This document shows, one piece after another, positions 17,921 to 26,293 of a stretch of DNA of 64,000 nt (its first letter is position 1; each line of letters starts with the position of its first letter). Below the pieces are notes generated by a model. The model saw nothing but the letters and a program-made list of their open reading frames with translations, did no database searches and was not told the DNA's origin. A program made the position numbers and the translations under genes. The stretch lies in the NCBI GenBank assembly GCA_937926785.1, contig CALBBQ010000008.1, positions 27,816-91,815 of the forward strand. The letters run 5' to 3'. The stretch comes from an uncultured Bacteroidales bacterium (GTDB lineage: Bacteria > Bacteroidota > Bacteroidia > Bacteroidales > Tenuifilaceae).

Positions 17921-18858
17921 TAGGGTTTTTGTTTGGGCAGGTAGAACCGAAACTCAACCCGGCGGTTCTCACGATGTCGGTTTTCCGGACAGTTCACTCC
18001 TTTAACACATTCGTTAACCGGCTTTGAGTCGCCAAAGCCTTTGGCTTTAAGTCGGACTGATGAAATCCCTTTCGATACAAGGTATCCAACAACAGCTTGA
18101 GCTCTTTTCTGAGAAAGTTCCAGGTTGTAGTCGCTCAACCCGCGGGTGTCAGCATGGGCGTTTATCTCAACGTAAAGCTCCGGATAGTTTTTTAGGATGT
18201 CAACTATTTCCTTAAGATTTTCAATGGAGTTCCCGGTAATTCTGGCGCTGGCAGTTTCAAAGTAAATGTTGTCTATCTTAAACGTTACATCCGGGGCTGC
18301 CACAACCCTATAGCTAACGGTGTCACCAATGTTTCCAACATTGTCGATTCCAAAAATTTTGATGATGTATTCTCCGGTTCGTTCAACAGTGAATCCTTCG
18401 TTGGCTGTAGTAAAGGGTAAATCGTCAATGGAGTAGAATGTTTGTTGAACTCCCGATTTAGTGTCGATGGCGTTTACTGCAAAGGTAGCCCTGCTCTCCA
18501 CATAAATCCGGTTCATGTGGTTGAAAAGCAGTCCCGATGAAACCTTAAGGCTCGATTTGGGGCCAACCCCATCGGCCCATATCAGATATCTTACTTTTTC
18601 CCCTTTGCTTTCGTAAACAAGGTAATGCTTGCCATCGCCATCAAAATACATGGGGTTGGCAGCCTTGTCGGTGCTGGGAATCATTACTTTCTGGTTTGGC
18701 TGGTTCTCGGGGCTAATGAAGAAGTATACCGGCGAATCGGCTTTCACAAAAACTTCGCCTCTGTCATTAACATATATGTTATCTTGTTGCGCATTTTGTG
18801 CTGATGCGGGGAGACAGAAAAACGGAATGGCAAAGAGTATAAGCTGATGTTTTTTCAT
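17920..18858 (-). CDS. OmpA-family peptidoglycan-anchored envelope protein
   Basis: This envelope protein of 312 residues begins with a signal peptide (about 1-20, ending SAQN). A domain at about residues 24-105 follows (YVNDRGEVFVKADSPVYFF ... VRYLIWADGVGPKSS). One Ig-like repeat comes next (YSIDDLPF ... IFGIDNVGN). The C-terminal OmpA/MotB domain (about 185-310) shows INAHADTRG and the NLELSQKRAQAVVGYL helix, where the Asp and Arg that bind diaminopimelate are expected. Two further cysteines lie in NECVKGVNC. There is no beta-barrel, so it is probably periplasmic or a lipid-free anchor. The next gene starts at its stop codon and shares its N-terminal domain, which suggests the two products work together. 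Confidence 0.85.
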   Translation of the reverse strand: MKKHQLILFAIPFFCLPASAQNAQQDNIYVNDRGEVFVKADSPVYFFISPENQPNQKVMIPSTDKAANPMYFDGDGKHYLVYESKGEKVRYLIWADGVGPKSSLKVSSGLLFNHMNRIYVESRATFAVNAIDTKSGVQQTFYSIDDLPFTTANEGFTVERTGEYIIKIFGIDNVGNIGDTVSYRVVAAPDVTFKIDNIYFETASARITGNSIENLKEIVDILKNYPELYVEINAHADTRGLSDYNLELSQKRAQAVVGYLVSKGISSVRLKAKGFGDSKPVNECVKGVNCPENRHRENRRVEFRFYLPKQKP

Positions 18859-18875
18859 TTCATAGTATCTTAATA

Positions 18876-18883
18876 CAAATATA
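18876..18883 (-). promoter_or_regulatory. -7 promoter element of the OmpA-like gene
   Basis: TATATTTG on the minus strand lies 17 bases upstream of the ATG, inside the 51-base gap after the phosphatase gene. The OmpA/Ig-repeat pair may thus be transcribed on its own as well. Confidence 0.45.
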
Positions 18884-18909
18884 AAAATTTTAGCAAAACC
18901 ATGAATATT

Positions 18910-20802
18910 TTAGGTTGTGACAATGGGTTTTGGGGTTAATCGCATCCCAATTACCAGCACATCGTCAACCTGCCCGAAACCATTGGCTTTCCAATCTTCG
19001 AAGGTTGATTCAAGCTTTTCCTGCTGCATGATCATGGGCTGTTGGTGTATTTCTAGGAGCAGATTTCTGAACCGCTGTGAGGTGAACTTTAGTCCCTCCG
19101 GGCCACCAAACTGATCGATATACCCATCGGAGTAAAGGTAAAAGCATGTGGGGGAATCAATGGTGATGGTATGCAGGGTAAACTCGCGCTTGGCCTCTTT
19201 CTGTAACCCACCAATGGGAACGGGGTCGCCTTTTATCATGTGGCATTCGTTATTGGCGATGTACACTACAGGGTTTTTTGCCCCGGCAAACTCGATGGTT
19301 TTCCCATCCCCTTTTACATGTAGGAGTGCCATATCCATTCCGTCGCGGCTGTCGTTATTCTCTTGCTTTAGCAGATGCCGCACCTGCATGTGCAACTCGT
19401 TTAGGATTAGGTTAGGTTGAACAACCCCGCTACGCACGATAACATCGAGCAGGTTTAACCCAATCATCGACATAAAGGCACCCGGAACTCCATGACCGGT
19501 GCAGTCCACTGCTGCAATCAGGAAGCCCCACTCATTGTGCGAAACGTTGGGTAAGTTTATGATGTACCTGTTTTGTTGAGACATGGCGATACCTTGCCCG
19601 GCGTATGCACTGAACCAGAAAAAATCGCCGCTAACCGTTTCGCGGGGCCGAAACATGATGAACGAATCGGGTATGGTGTTCACCAGTTGTTCGTATGATG
19701 GAAGTAGGGCTTGCTGTATGCGTTGAGCGTAGTTAATGCTGCTTGTAATATCTCGGTTTTGCTTTTCAATTTGCTGCAATGCAACCAAAAGTTCCTGGCT
19801 TTTGGCTTCCACCATGGCCTTTTGTTGCGCAAGCAGCTCATTTGAACGCTTCTTTTGTATATAGTAATGGGTGATTAGTCCCAGCATACCAAGGGTTGCT
19901 GCAAATATTACAATGAATATGTTGCGGACAAGCAGCTGGTTCTTAATCTTTGCTTGGCTCAATGCTTTCTCCTTGTTCAGCAGGTCAATCTGTAGCTGTT
20001 GCTCACGGGTTAGCTCTTCAATTCGGGAGAGGCTATCGGAAACAGTTTCCAGCGCTTTCTGTTTTTCGCTAAGCACCTGTTCGGTTAGCTCTTTCTCCGT
20101 TTTAATGGCTTGTAGCTCACCCTTGGCTTGCTCCACTATTTCTTGAACTTGAGCTTCCTTTTTGAGCTGCTCTTCGCGTTGAATTTTTCTGGTAAATGCG
20201 GTGTATAGGGAAAAGTACTCAGCCGATTTGTCCGAGTTACCTAGTGCCTCATGAATTTCGGCAAGAATGGAGTAGGTGTTCCTAAGGAGTTTTGGGTCGT
20301 TTATCTCGAGAGCGATGGTGCTTGCCTGCTGGGCGTAGTCAAGCGCTTTATCCGGTTTATCCAGCTCTTTGTAGGCGCTGGCAATATTAATCAGGGTTGA
20401 TGCAATTTCAGGTTTATTCTTCTGATTTCGAACTATGGCTAAACTTTTCTCAAAGCATCCTATAGCCTCGGTGTATTTTTCAAGGTCTACGTTCAGCATA
20501 CCCAGGTTGGTGTAAATAACCTTCTGGGCATTCAGGTTTCCAAGCCTTTCGGCAACCGATGCCGCTTTTAGGAAGGTTTCTTTAGCCTCGGTAGGTTTGC
20601 CATTTACCCAGTAGGTAGTAGCGGTTTTTGTGTAGATTGATAGGGCTGAATTCAAGTCGCCGTTGTTTTCCAGCTCTTTGGCTTTGGCAAGGTTCTCCTG
20701 TAGCTCCTTGCTGGTTAACGATGTTCCAGTTTGAGCAAGCAGCTTTTTTGGGAAAGGGGTTATTACTAATAATAAGGCCAGCAATGTCAATTTGTAGCGC
20801 AT
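18910..20802 (-). CDS. TPR - transmembrane - SpoIIE-type (PP2C) serine/threonine phosphatase
   Basis: This is a membrane-bound protein phosphatase of 630 residues. A signal peptide (about 1-23) leads into several TPR repeats (about 35-210) outside the membrane, a coiled coil (about 215-285), one TM helix (about 290-310) and a second coiled coil. The SpoIIE/PP2C domain follows (about 375-620), with INYAQRIQQALLP, RPRETVSGDFFW (metal Asp), AAVDCTGHGVPGAFMSMIG (metal Asp-Gly/His) and a C-terminal VDDVLVIG. These are the signatures of RsbU/SiaA phosphatases. It starts 4 bases after a SiaC-like gene. In Pseudomonas, SiaA dephosphorylates SiaC, so that protein is the obvious candidate substrate here. 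The signal is presumably sensed by the TPR part. Confidence 0.88.
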   Translation of the reverse strand: MRYKLTLLALLLVITPFPKKLLAQTGTSLTSKELQENLAKAKELENNGDLNSALSIYTKTATTYWVNGKPTEAKETFLKAASVAERLGNLNAQKVIYTNLGMLNVDLEKYTEAIGCFEKSLAIVRNQKNKPEIASTLINIASAYKELDKPDKALDYAQQASTIALEINDPKLLRNTYSILAEIHEALGNSDKSAEYFSLYTAFTRKIQREEQLKKEAQVQEIVEQAKGELQAIKTEKELTEQVLSEKQKALETVSDSLSRIEELTREQQLQIDLLNKEKALSQAKIKNQLLVRNIFIVIFAATLGMLGLITHYYIQKKRSNELLAQQKAMVEAKSQELLVALQQIEKQNRDITSSINYAQRIQQALLPSYEQLVNTIPDSFIMFRPRETVSGDFFWFSAYAGQGIAMSQQNRYIINLPNVSHNEWGFLIAAVDCTGHGVPGAFMSMIGLNLLDVIVRSGVVQPNLILNELHMQVRHLLKQENNDSRDGMDMALLHVKGDGKTIEFAGAKNPVVYIANNECHMIKGDPVPIGGLQKEAKREFTLHTITIDSPTCFYLYSDGYIDQFGGPEGLKFTSQRFRNLLLEIHQQPMIMQQEKLESTFEDWKANGFGQVDDVLVIGMRLTPKPIVTT

Positions 20803-20806
20803 AGGA

Positions 20807-21184
20807 TCACTGTTCTAAAATGAAATTTACCTTAAGGCTGGTCATGTGGGCAAATTCTACACCCTCATCAATCATGTCCTGATCATCGTCGCGGTGGTAC
20901 CAGTTTAGTTCAACTTCGAAACCCTTAGCAGGTAGCTGCTCAAAATATCCTACAATGTCGAGTAGTTTTTTTGATGATGATGTGTTAAGATATTCCAACT
21001 TGAGGTTGATTATGGTTTTGGGTTTTGGGGCCGAAACATATGCCAGAACATACTTTTCTAATGGTTTGTAGAACTCGATAGCATCTTCGGGCAGCGATTT
21101 TCCCGCTACTTCAAAGTAACCCTTTTCGCCATCGGCAACAACCTTTGGCGAGTCAATCCTTTTTTCTATTTTTAGGATATCCAT
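20807..21184 (-). CDS. siaC: SiaC-family regulatory phosphoprotein (DUF1987)
   Basis: This small cytoplasmic STAS-like protein of 125 residues is known in Pseudomonas aeruginosa as the switch of the SiaABCD pathway. There, SiaB phosphorylates SiaC on Thr68, SiaA removes the phosphate, and unphosphorylated SiaC activates the diguanylate cyclase SiaD. Here the matching segment LEYLNTSSSKKLLDIV puts a threonine exactly at residue 68. Other family marks are the FEVAGKSLPEDA start and FYKPLEKYV. It is followed after 4 bases by a SpoIIE phosphatase, the expected antagonist. No SiaB-like kinase or GGDEF protein is present in the window. Family assignment is firm; the downstream target in this organism is unknown. 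Confidence 0.88.
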   Translation of the reverse strand: MDILKIEKRIDSPKVVADGEKGYFEVAGKSLPEDAIEFYKPLEKYVLAYVSAPKPKTIINLKLEYLNTSSSKKLLDIVGYFEQLPAKGFEVELNWYHRDDDQDMIDEGVEFAHMTSLKVNFILEQ

Positions 21185-21256
21185 ACCGCAAGCGTTTATT
21201 TGTTCTTAAACGGATAATGTATTTATTTGTTCCAGCATTTTTGACCGAAAAACGGG

Positions 21257-22771
21257 CTATGCACGGTAGTAGAGGCTTGCCTCAGGGCCAAGCGGTAAGC
21301 CGAGTAGTATCCATAAAATAATGAGCAGGGTCCAAGCTATAAAGAATACTAAGGTGTAAGGTATCATTGTGGCAATTATGGTTCCGATTCCTGCCTTCTC
21401 GTCGTATTTTTGGAAGTACACAATGATAAGCGCAAAGAAACTCATCATGGGCGAAATGATATTTGTAATGCTATCTCCTATGCGGAATACCGCTTGCGAC
21501 AGCTCGGGCGAGTAGCCCAGAAGCATGAAAATTGGAATGAAAACCGGTCCCATGATTGCCCATTTTGCCGATGCGCTACCCATAAAAAGGTTGATGAAAC
21601 CAGAGAATACAATAAAAAGAATAACCAAAGGGATCAGTCCCATGTTGACACTTTGAAGTAGGGTGGCACCCTTAATTGCTATCAGCAAACCCAGGTTGCT
21701 CCATCGGAACCATGCAACGAATTGTGCAGCAAAGAACACCAACACCAAAAACGCTACCATACTCTTAAAACTGCTGTTCATGCCCTTGAAAATATCGTCG
21801 TGCTTCTTAAATGTGCCGGCAAGGTAACCGTAAGCAATACCCATGGTGGAGGCCATCAGGAATAGCACGGCAATGAAACCTTTCAGGAGGGGTGAGTGCA
21901 GCACGGTATTGTCGGGCCCACGAAGCAGTCCATTTTCAGGTACCAGCCCAATTATGAATAAAACCAACCATGCCAGGAACACACCTAAAGCTCCCTTAAG
22001 GCCTCTGATTTCAGAGGGTTTTATCTGTTCAATCTTTTCGGGCTCTATATTGCCTGTGTACTTACCCAAACGGGGTTCAATCCATTTGTGCGTAACCCAT
22101 GTGGCTGCAAAGGCGATAATAATGGTGGAAACAGCCATAAAGTAGTAGTTTGCCGTTGGCATTACATAGTAGTTTGGATCAATAATTCTTGCTGCTTCTG
22201 TCGAAAGTCCGGCCAACAGCGGATCGATGGTGCCAATCAAAAGATTTGCACTGAAACCGCCGCTAACACCGGCAAAAGCCGCTGAGATGCCTGCTACAGG
22301 GTGCCTATCCAGAGTATGGAATATTACTCCGGCCAAAGGGATAATCAGAATATAGCCCAAATCCGATGCCATGTTCGATAGGATACCTGTCAGCACAATC
22401 ATAAAAGTGATCCACTTTTGAGGGGCTTTCAGGAGTAACTCGTTAATGGCAGTTTTAATTAACCCGCTACTTTCAGCAACGCCTAACCCAAGCATGGCTA
22501 CCATCACTATGCCTAATGGAGCAAAACCTGTGTAGTTATCCACCATCTGGAGCAAAATGCGATGCAGCCCCTCCTTTGAAAAGAGGTTTACTACTCTTAC
22601 CATTTCACCATTTGCCGGGTTGACTCCATGCCAGTTCAGGTGGTAACCTATAAACGATAATGCAATGGTTATCAACCCAAACAACCCAAATAGTGCCGCA
22701 GGGTGGGGGAGGGCATTCCCAGCTACTTCGATACCTTTTAAAAGTCTATCGCTAAACGTCCTTTTCTTCAT
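21257..22771 (-). CDS. abgT: AbgT-family transporter (p-aminobenzoyl-glutamate / drug exporter family)
   Basis: This polytopic inner-membrane transporter of 504 residues belongs to the AbgT family. Characterised members import p-aminobenzoyl-glutamate or export p-aminobenzoate and sulfonamides using an ion gradient. Family marks include NALPHPAALFGLFG at the N-terminus, SNMASDLGYILIIPLA, FAGVSGGFSANLLIGTIDPLLAG (the helical hairpin that binds substrate), the second hairpin FMGSASAKWAIMGPVFIPIFM, and IGDSITNIISPMM. It has its own well-formed promoter upstream (-33 TTTG, 19-base spacer, -7 TAGTTTTG). The siaC gene starts 73 bases downstream with no obvious terminator, so read-through is possible. 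Confidence 0.93.
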   Translation of the reverse strand: MKKRTFSDRLLKGIEVAGNALPHPAALFGLFGLITIALSFIGYHLNWHGVNPANGEMVRVVNLFSKEGLHRILLQMVDNYTGFAPLGIVMVAMLGLGVAESSGLIKTAINELLLKAPQKWITFMIVLTGILSNMASDLGYILIIPLAGVIFHTLDRHPVAGISAAFAGVSGGFSANLLIGTIDPLLAGLSTEAARIIDPNYYVMPTANYYFMAVSTIIIAFAATWVTHKWIEPRLGKYTGNIEPEKIEQIKPSEIRGLKGALGVFLAWLVLFIIGLVPENGLLRGPDNTVLHSPLLKGFIAVLFLMASTMGIAYGYLAGTFKKHDDIFKGMNSSFKSMVAFLVLVFFAAQFVAWFRWSNLGLLIAIKGATLLQSVNMGLIPLVILFIVFSGFINLFMGSASAKWAIMGPVFIPIFMLLGYSPELSQAVFRIGDSITNIISPMMSFFALIIVYFQKYDEKAGIGTIIATMIPYTLVFFIAWTLLIILWILLGLPLGPEASLYYRA

Positions 22772-22794
22772 ATCTTTAGTGTGAAGGTGATGCT

Positions 22795-22825
22795 CAAAAC
22801 TAAATTATTTTGGTTATCCAGCAAA
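22795..22825 (-). promoter_or_regulatory. Promoter of the abgT gene (-33 and -7 elements)
   Basis: On the minus strand TTTG (22825-22822), a 19-base spacer and TAGTTTTG (22802-22795) match the Bacteroidota consensus exactly. The ATG is 23 bases further on. Confidence 0.75.
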
Positions 22826-22890
22826 GGGTATTGTTGCTTTAAGGTGATATATTTTAATCGGCCTAACTAAATTGCATGAATTTTGTTTTA

Positions 22891-22898
22891 TATGTTTG
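22891..22898 (+). promoter_or_regulatory. -7 promoter element of the thioredoxin-like gene
   Basis: TATGTTTG, 15 bases before the ATG at 22914, matches TAnnTTTG. A TTG lies 16 bases upstream of it. Confidence 0.5.
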
Positions 22899-22913
22899 TG
22901 AAAATTTTCGGGT

Positions 22914-23474
22914 ATGGTAAACAGATTATTCATCAACTTGCCCTTGCTACTCTTATTGGTGGGTGCAATAGGAATTCAAAATAGTTCTGCCCAGCAGGCT
23001 GTTAGGGTAAAATGGATTGGCATTGAGGAGGCTTTTACTCTTAACAAGACTCAGCCTCGCAAAATATTCATTGATGTTTATACGGACTGGTGTGGATGGT
23101 GTAAGAAGATGGATGAGAACACTTTTTCAAATCCGGTTATAGCGTCCAGTTTGGCAAGCAGGTTTCATGCAGTGAAGTTTAATGCCGAGGGGCGAGAGGA
23201 GATTACCTACAAGGGACAGGTTTTTAAAAATAAGGGGCAAGGGCAAAGAACACCCCACGATTTTGCAGTAGCCCTACTTCAGGGTCGGTTATCGTATCCC
23301 AGTATAGTATTCATGGACGAGGATAATAACCTGATAACCTTTATAGCAGGGTATTTGACTCCTGAGCAGCTGGAGCCCATTCTGGCCTTCATTGAAAGCA
23401 ATGCCTATAAAACCCAAAAATGGGAAGATTTCAGGGCAAAATTCGTAAGCAAGCTAAATGCCGCATCCCATTAA
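22914..23474 (+). CDS. Secreted thioredoxin-like protein with CGWC active site
   Basis: This is a periplasmic thioredoxin-fold protein of 186 residues. A signal peptide spans about residues 1-27 (ending SSAQQ). The active site is DWCGWCKKMDENTF (CXXC with GW between the cysteines), as in the Thioredoxin_7/DUF255-like group. The cis-proline is in LSYPSIVFMDED. An insert between the two (KGQVFKNKGQGQRTPHDF) is typical of the Bacteroidota forms. It probably reduces or isomerises disulfides in exported proteins. The next gene on the opposite strand ends one base away, so the two are tail to tail. Confidence 0.88.
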   Translation: MVNRLFINLPLLLLLVGAIGIQNSSAQQAVRVKWIGIEEAFTLNKTQPRKIFIDVYTDWCGWCKKMDENTFSNPVIASSLASRFHAVKFNAEGREEITYKGQVFKNKGQGQRTPHDFAVALLQGRLSYPSIVFMDEDNNLITFIAGYLTPEQLEPILAFIESNAYKTQKWEDFRAKFVSKLNAASH

Positions 23475-23475
23475 C

Positions 23476-24570
23476 CTACTTACCAGGGTAGTTTGTTGGT
23501 AGCTGCGTGAGAATACCGTACTGGTAAATACTTACCCTTTTCACAGCAAGTTGTTGCTTGCCGTCATTAATACGAACATTGGTGTTGACGGGTATTCGGT
23601 AGTAGAACCTATCAAGTTTCGCCTTTTCAGCGAATGTTTCAATTTTAGTTTTTGTCGCATCAAAGCCTTCGGGATATTCCGGCTGATCTAGTTCAATAAT
23701 GATGGGCCTACCCGATAAATCGTTGGGTTGTAGTATGCCCTTACTATCGGAGAATCGGAAAAGTATTGAGCTCTCTCCATCGGCATTTGAAGGCACGTAG
23801 CTAAAACTTTGGATGTAACGGTAGGTGTACCTTTTCCCTATAAATAGCGACAGGTATTCGTCCTCGAGTCGCTGTATTTCTTTGAGGATAACCTGTAGTG
23901 CATCGCCACTGAAGGGATGATCCACTTCGGGTGTAAGAAAGTCGAGGCGTTTCTTTCGGAGGTTGAAGATGAAATCGGAGGCCTCTTTTGCTTTCTCTTC
24001 CAAATTGCGCTCCACGGTAAGGGTCCGTTGGATGGGAACCCTAACGTAAACGCTATCGCGCAGCGTGCGTCCATAAAAAGTGCTGCTCTCCTCGGTAATG
24101 AAAGGGCTCATCGATATATCCTTGAATGGTACTTCGTGGGACTTTTGCTCCTGTGGCATGGTAAAAGTTTTACCTGTAGTACTTTGGGTAATCGGAAGAA
24201 TAAGCCCTTCATGGGTTAGGCTGAGGTAGTTACCATAGCCCTTGGCAGCTGGGTAAACAGCAAAAACGGCTTTTGGATCAGCTTCGGAGGCTATTTCGAA
24301 ATCAATTTTATCAATTGTAAATTCAACCTTTTCACTTGTGCTCACACCCTCAATGCCTAAATATTTTTTTGCATAGGCTGCATAGGGCCCTGGTATGTAC
24401 TGACTCTGAATGCATGAAACGTTTACATGAATTATGGTTCGTGGAAGGGAATAGAATACATTGGTTTCATTCGAGCGATCATTGTCAACGGGGCTAACCC
24501 GAATGGATTTGTTGTTGCATGCAGTAAGAGCAGCGGCTAACAATAGTAAGGTTAGAATTCTAATCTTCAT
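23476..24570 (-). CDS. DUF4831-family lipoprotein
   Basis: This conserved Bacteroidota lipoprotein of unknown function starts MKIRILTLLLLAAALTAC, with the lipobox cysteine at about residue 18. I chose the ATG at 24570, which overlaps the end of the nnr gene by 11 bases. The longer frame upstream lies inside nnr and has no signal. The body shows the DUF4831 pattern: VFYSLPRTIIHVNV near the start, PGPYAAYAKKYLGIE, then a beta-rich region ending in RVSIYQYGILTQLP. The overlap with nnr implies coupled translation. No enzymatic motif is visible. Confidence 0.82.
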   Translation of the reverse strand: MKIRILTLLLLAAALTACNNKSIRVSPVDNDRSNETNVFYSLPRTIIHVNVSCIQSQYIPGPYAAYAKKYLGIEGVSTSEKVEFTIDKIDFEIASEADPKAVFAVYPAAKGYGNYLSLTHEGLILPITQSTTGKTFTMPQEQKSHEVPFKDISMSPFITEESSTFYGRTLRDSVYVRVPIQRTLTVERNLEEKAKEASDFIFNLRKKRLDFLTPEVDHPFSGDALQVILKEIQRLEDEYLSLFIGKRYTYRYIQSFSYVPSNADGESSILFRFSDSKGILQPNDLSGRPIIIELDQPEYPEGFDATKTKIETFAEKAKLDRFYYRIPVNTNVRINDGKQQLAVKRVSIYQYGILTQLPTNYPGK

Positions 24571-26074
24571 TTTTGCTGATGTGTTGGAATGCTTTACAAA
24601 TATAGTTAAGGATATCGGAGGCGCACAAGCTAATTTGTCCAAAATCGACTGCGGCTATGTCGCCGGCAAGCCCATGGATGTATACACCAGTGATGGCTGC
24701 TTCTTCTGGAGGAAGCCCACGGGCCAGCAATCCTGTCATTATTCCGCTAAGCACATCACCGCTACCGCCCGTGGCCATACCCGGATTGCCGGTGGAGTTG
24801 AAATGTACATTACCGTTTGGTAAAACCACCCTGGTATATGCACCTTTAAGCACAATTATCACCTTGTATTTCTTAGCCATATCAATAGCACGCTCCATCC
24901 TTTCCCAGTTACTTTGCGATTTTCCGAAAATCCTATCAAACTCGCCGGGATGAGGAGTTAGAATGACCTGAGTGCTTACTTTCTCCAGCAGGTAGATGTT
25001 ATCCGATAGGATGTTGAGTGCATCAGCGTCAATCACTATGGGTTTCCGGGCAATGCTTAGAAGTTTTGTAAGCATTTCCCTTGTGCTTTGCTCAACTCCA
25101 ATGCCGGGTCCAACGCATAGGGCGTTGTATTTTTCCAAATTAGGGAATTCCGTGAGATGCTTGTCGCAACTATCGATGCTGGCCATTGCTTCCGGTACAT
25201 TTATCTGAGCAACGGTGTACCCGGCTTTGGGAACGTGCATGGTTACCAGTCCGCTTCCGCTTCGAACCGCTGCTTTTGCACTTAGGCATGCAGCACCCAT
25301 CATACCATACGAACCTGCAATAACCAGTGCATGGCCAAAATTGCCCTTATGGGCAAAGCGCGTGGGGTTCTGGAAATCGGTGTTTATGCTCGGTAGGGTT
25401 GTATAGAAAAAATTCGAAGGGGTGTGCTTAATAGCTTCAGGATGCAGACCAATGGGAAGCACCACCCAATTCTTCACGTACGGTTCATTTTCCGCCATGA
25501 AAAACGAAAGCTTGGGAAACTGTAAGCTCAGGCAGAAATCTGCTGCAATAACCGGGTTCGGGTTAGGATTGGGGTTCTCCTCACCAAATAGGCCCGAGGG
25601 TATATCTATGGCAATCTTTGTCGATTTTGATAAGTTGATGTGATGGATAAGCTCAGCAGTTAAACCCACAATGGGCTTGCTTAAGCCGGTCCCAAAAAGT
25701 GCATCAACAACCAGGTCGTCAGGGTAAAGTTCCGGAAAATCTTTTTTGTCCTTTATTAAGGTAACCGATGACGAAATGTCCGTTAACCTGGTAAGATTTA
25801 TTGAAAAATCGGGGCTGTAGTTTTCCGATTTGAGGTAGTAACAGAGGGCATTGTAACCCGCATTTGTAAGCAAACGGGCAAGAGCAAGCCCGTCGCCACC
25901 ATTATTGCCAGGTCCGCAAAAAATTTTTATGCACCTGTTCTTATGGTACTTACTCCTGAACCAGTTAAAGAGAGCTGTGGCTGCACGCTCCATCAGGTCG
26001 ATGGAGGTAATAGGTTCATGATCAATAGTGTACTGATCAATGCTTTTTATCTGGTTGGTCCTGAAGATTTTCAT
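24560..26074 (-). CDS. nnr: Bifunctional NAD(P)HX epimerase / ADP- or ATP-dependent NAD(P)HX dehydratase
   Basis: This metabolite-repair enzyme restores NAD(P)H from its hydrated form. The N-terminal YjeF_N epimerase domain (about 1-220) shows IFCGPGNNGGDGLALARLL and VDALFGTGLSKPI. The C-terminal ribokinase-like dehydratase domain (about 230-500) shows VIAGSYGMMGAA, ILTPHPGEFDRI and the catalytic TGNPGMATGGSGDVLSG. The ATG at 26074 (MKIFRTNQIKS) is the normal family start; eight extra codons upstream are unlikely. The 504-residue length matches the fused form. The DUF4831 gene overlaps its end. Confidence 0.96.
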   Translation of the reverse strand: MKIFRTNQIKSIDQYTIDHEPITSIDLMERAATALFNWFRSKYHKNRCIKIFCGPGNNGGDGLALARLLTNAGYNALCYYLKSENYSPDFSINLTRLTDISSSVTLIKDKKDFPELYPDDLVVDALFGTGLSKPIVGLTAELIHHINLSKSTKIAIDIPSGLFGEENPNPNPNPVIAADFCLSLQFPKLSFFMAENEPYVKNWVVLPIGLHPEAIKHTPSNFFYTTLPSINTDFQNPTRFAHKGNFGHALVIAGSYGMMGAACLSAKAAVRSGSGLVTMHVPKAGYTVAQINVPEAMASIDSCDKHLTEFPNLEKYNALCVGPGIGVEQSTREMLTKLLSIARKPIVIDADALNILSDNIYLLEKVSTQVILTPHPGEFDRIFGKSQSNWERMERAIDMAKKYKVIIVLKGAYTRVVLPNGNVHFNSTGNPGMATGGSGDVLSGIMTGLLARGLPPEEAAITGVYIHGLAGDIAAVDFGQISLCASDILNYICKAFQHISKNED

Positions 26075-26221
26075 GGTATTACCGGGATTGCTTGGCAAAA
26101 TTACGTAATATTTAAGATGATTAACCGGTGTGTTTTACAAACTAAAACCTGAAAGCCATAAATGCTTTTAGCCTTTAGTAAAATAAGCTTTACAAAAACA
26201 TTATACAACATTTTTTGAGTA

Positions 26222-26252
26222 TTTGGAAATAACCCTTAAAATACTATTTTTG
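26222..26252 (+). promoter_or_regulatory. Promoter of the POT transporter gene (-33 and -7 elements)
   Basis: TTTG (26222-26225), a 19-base spacer and TATTTTTG (26245-26252) form a full consensus Bacteroidota promoter, 41 bases before the ATG. Confidence 0.75.
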
Positions 26253-26293
26253 TCAATCTTAACAAAAAAGAAGATAAACCAAAACCATATCTT

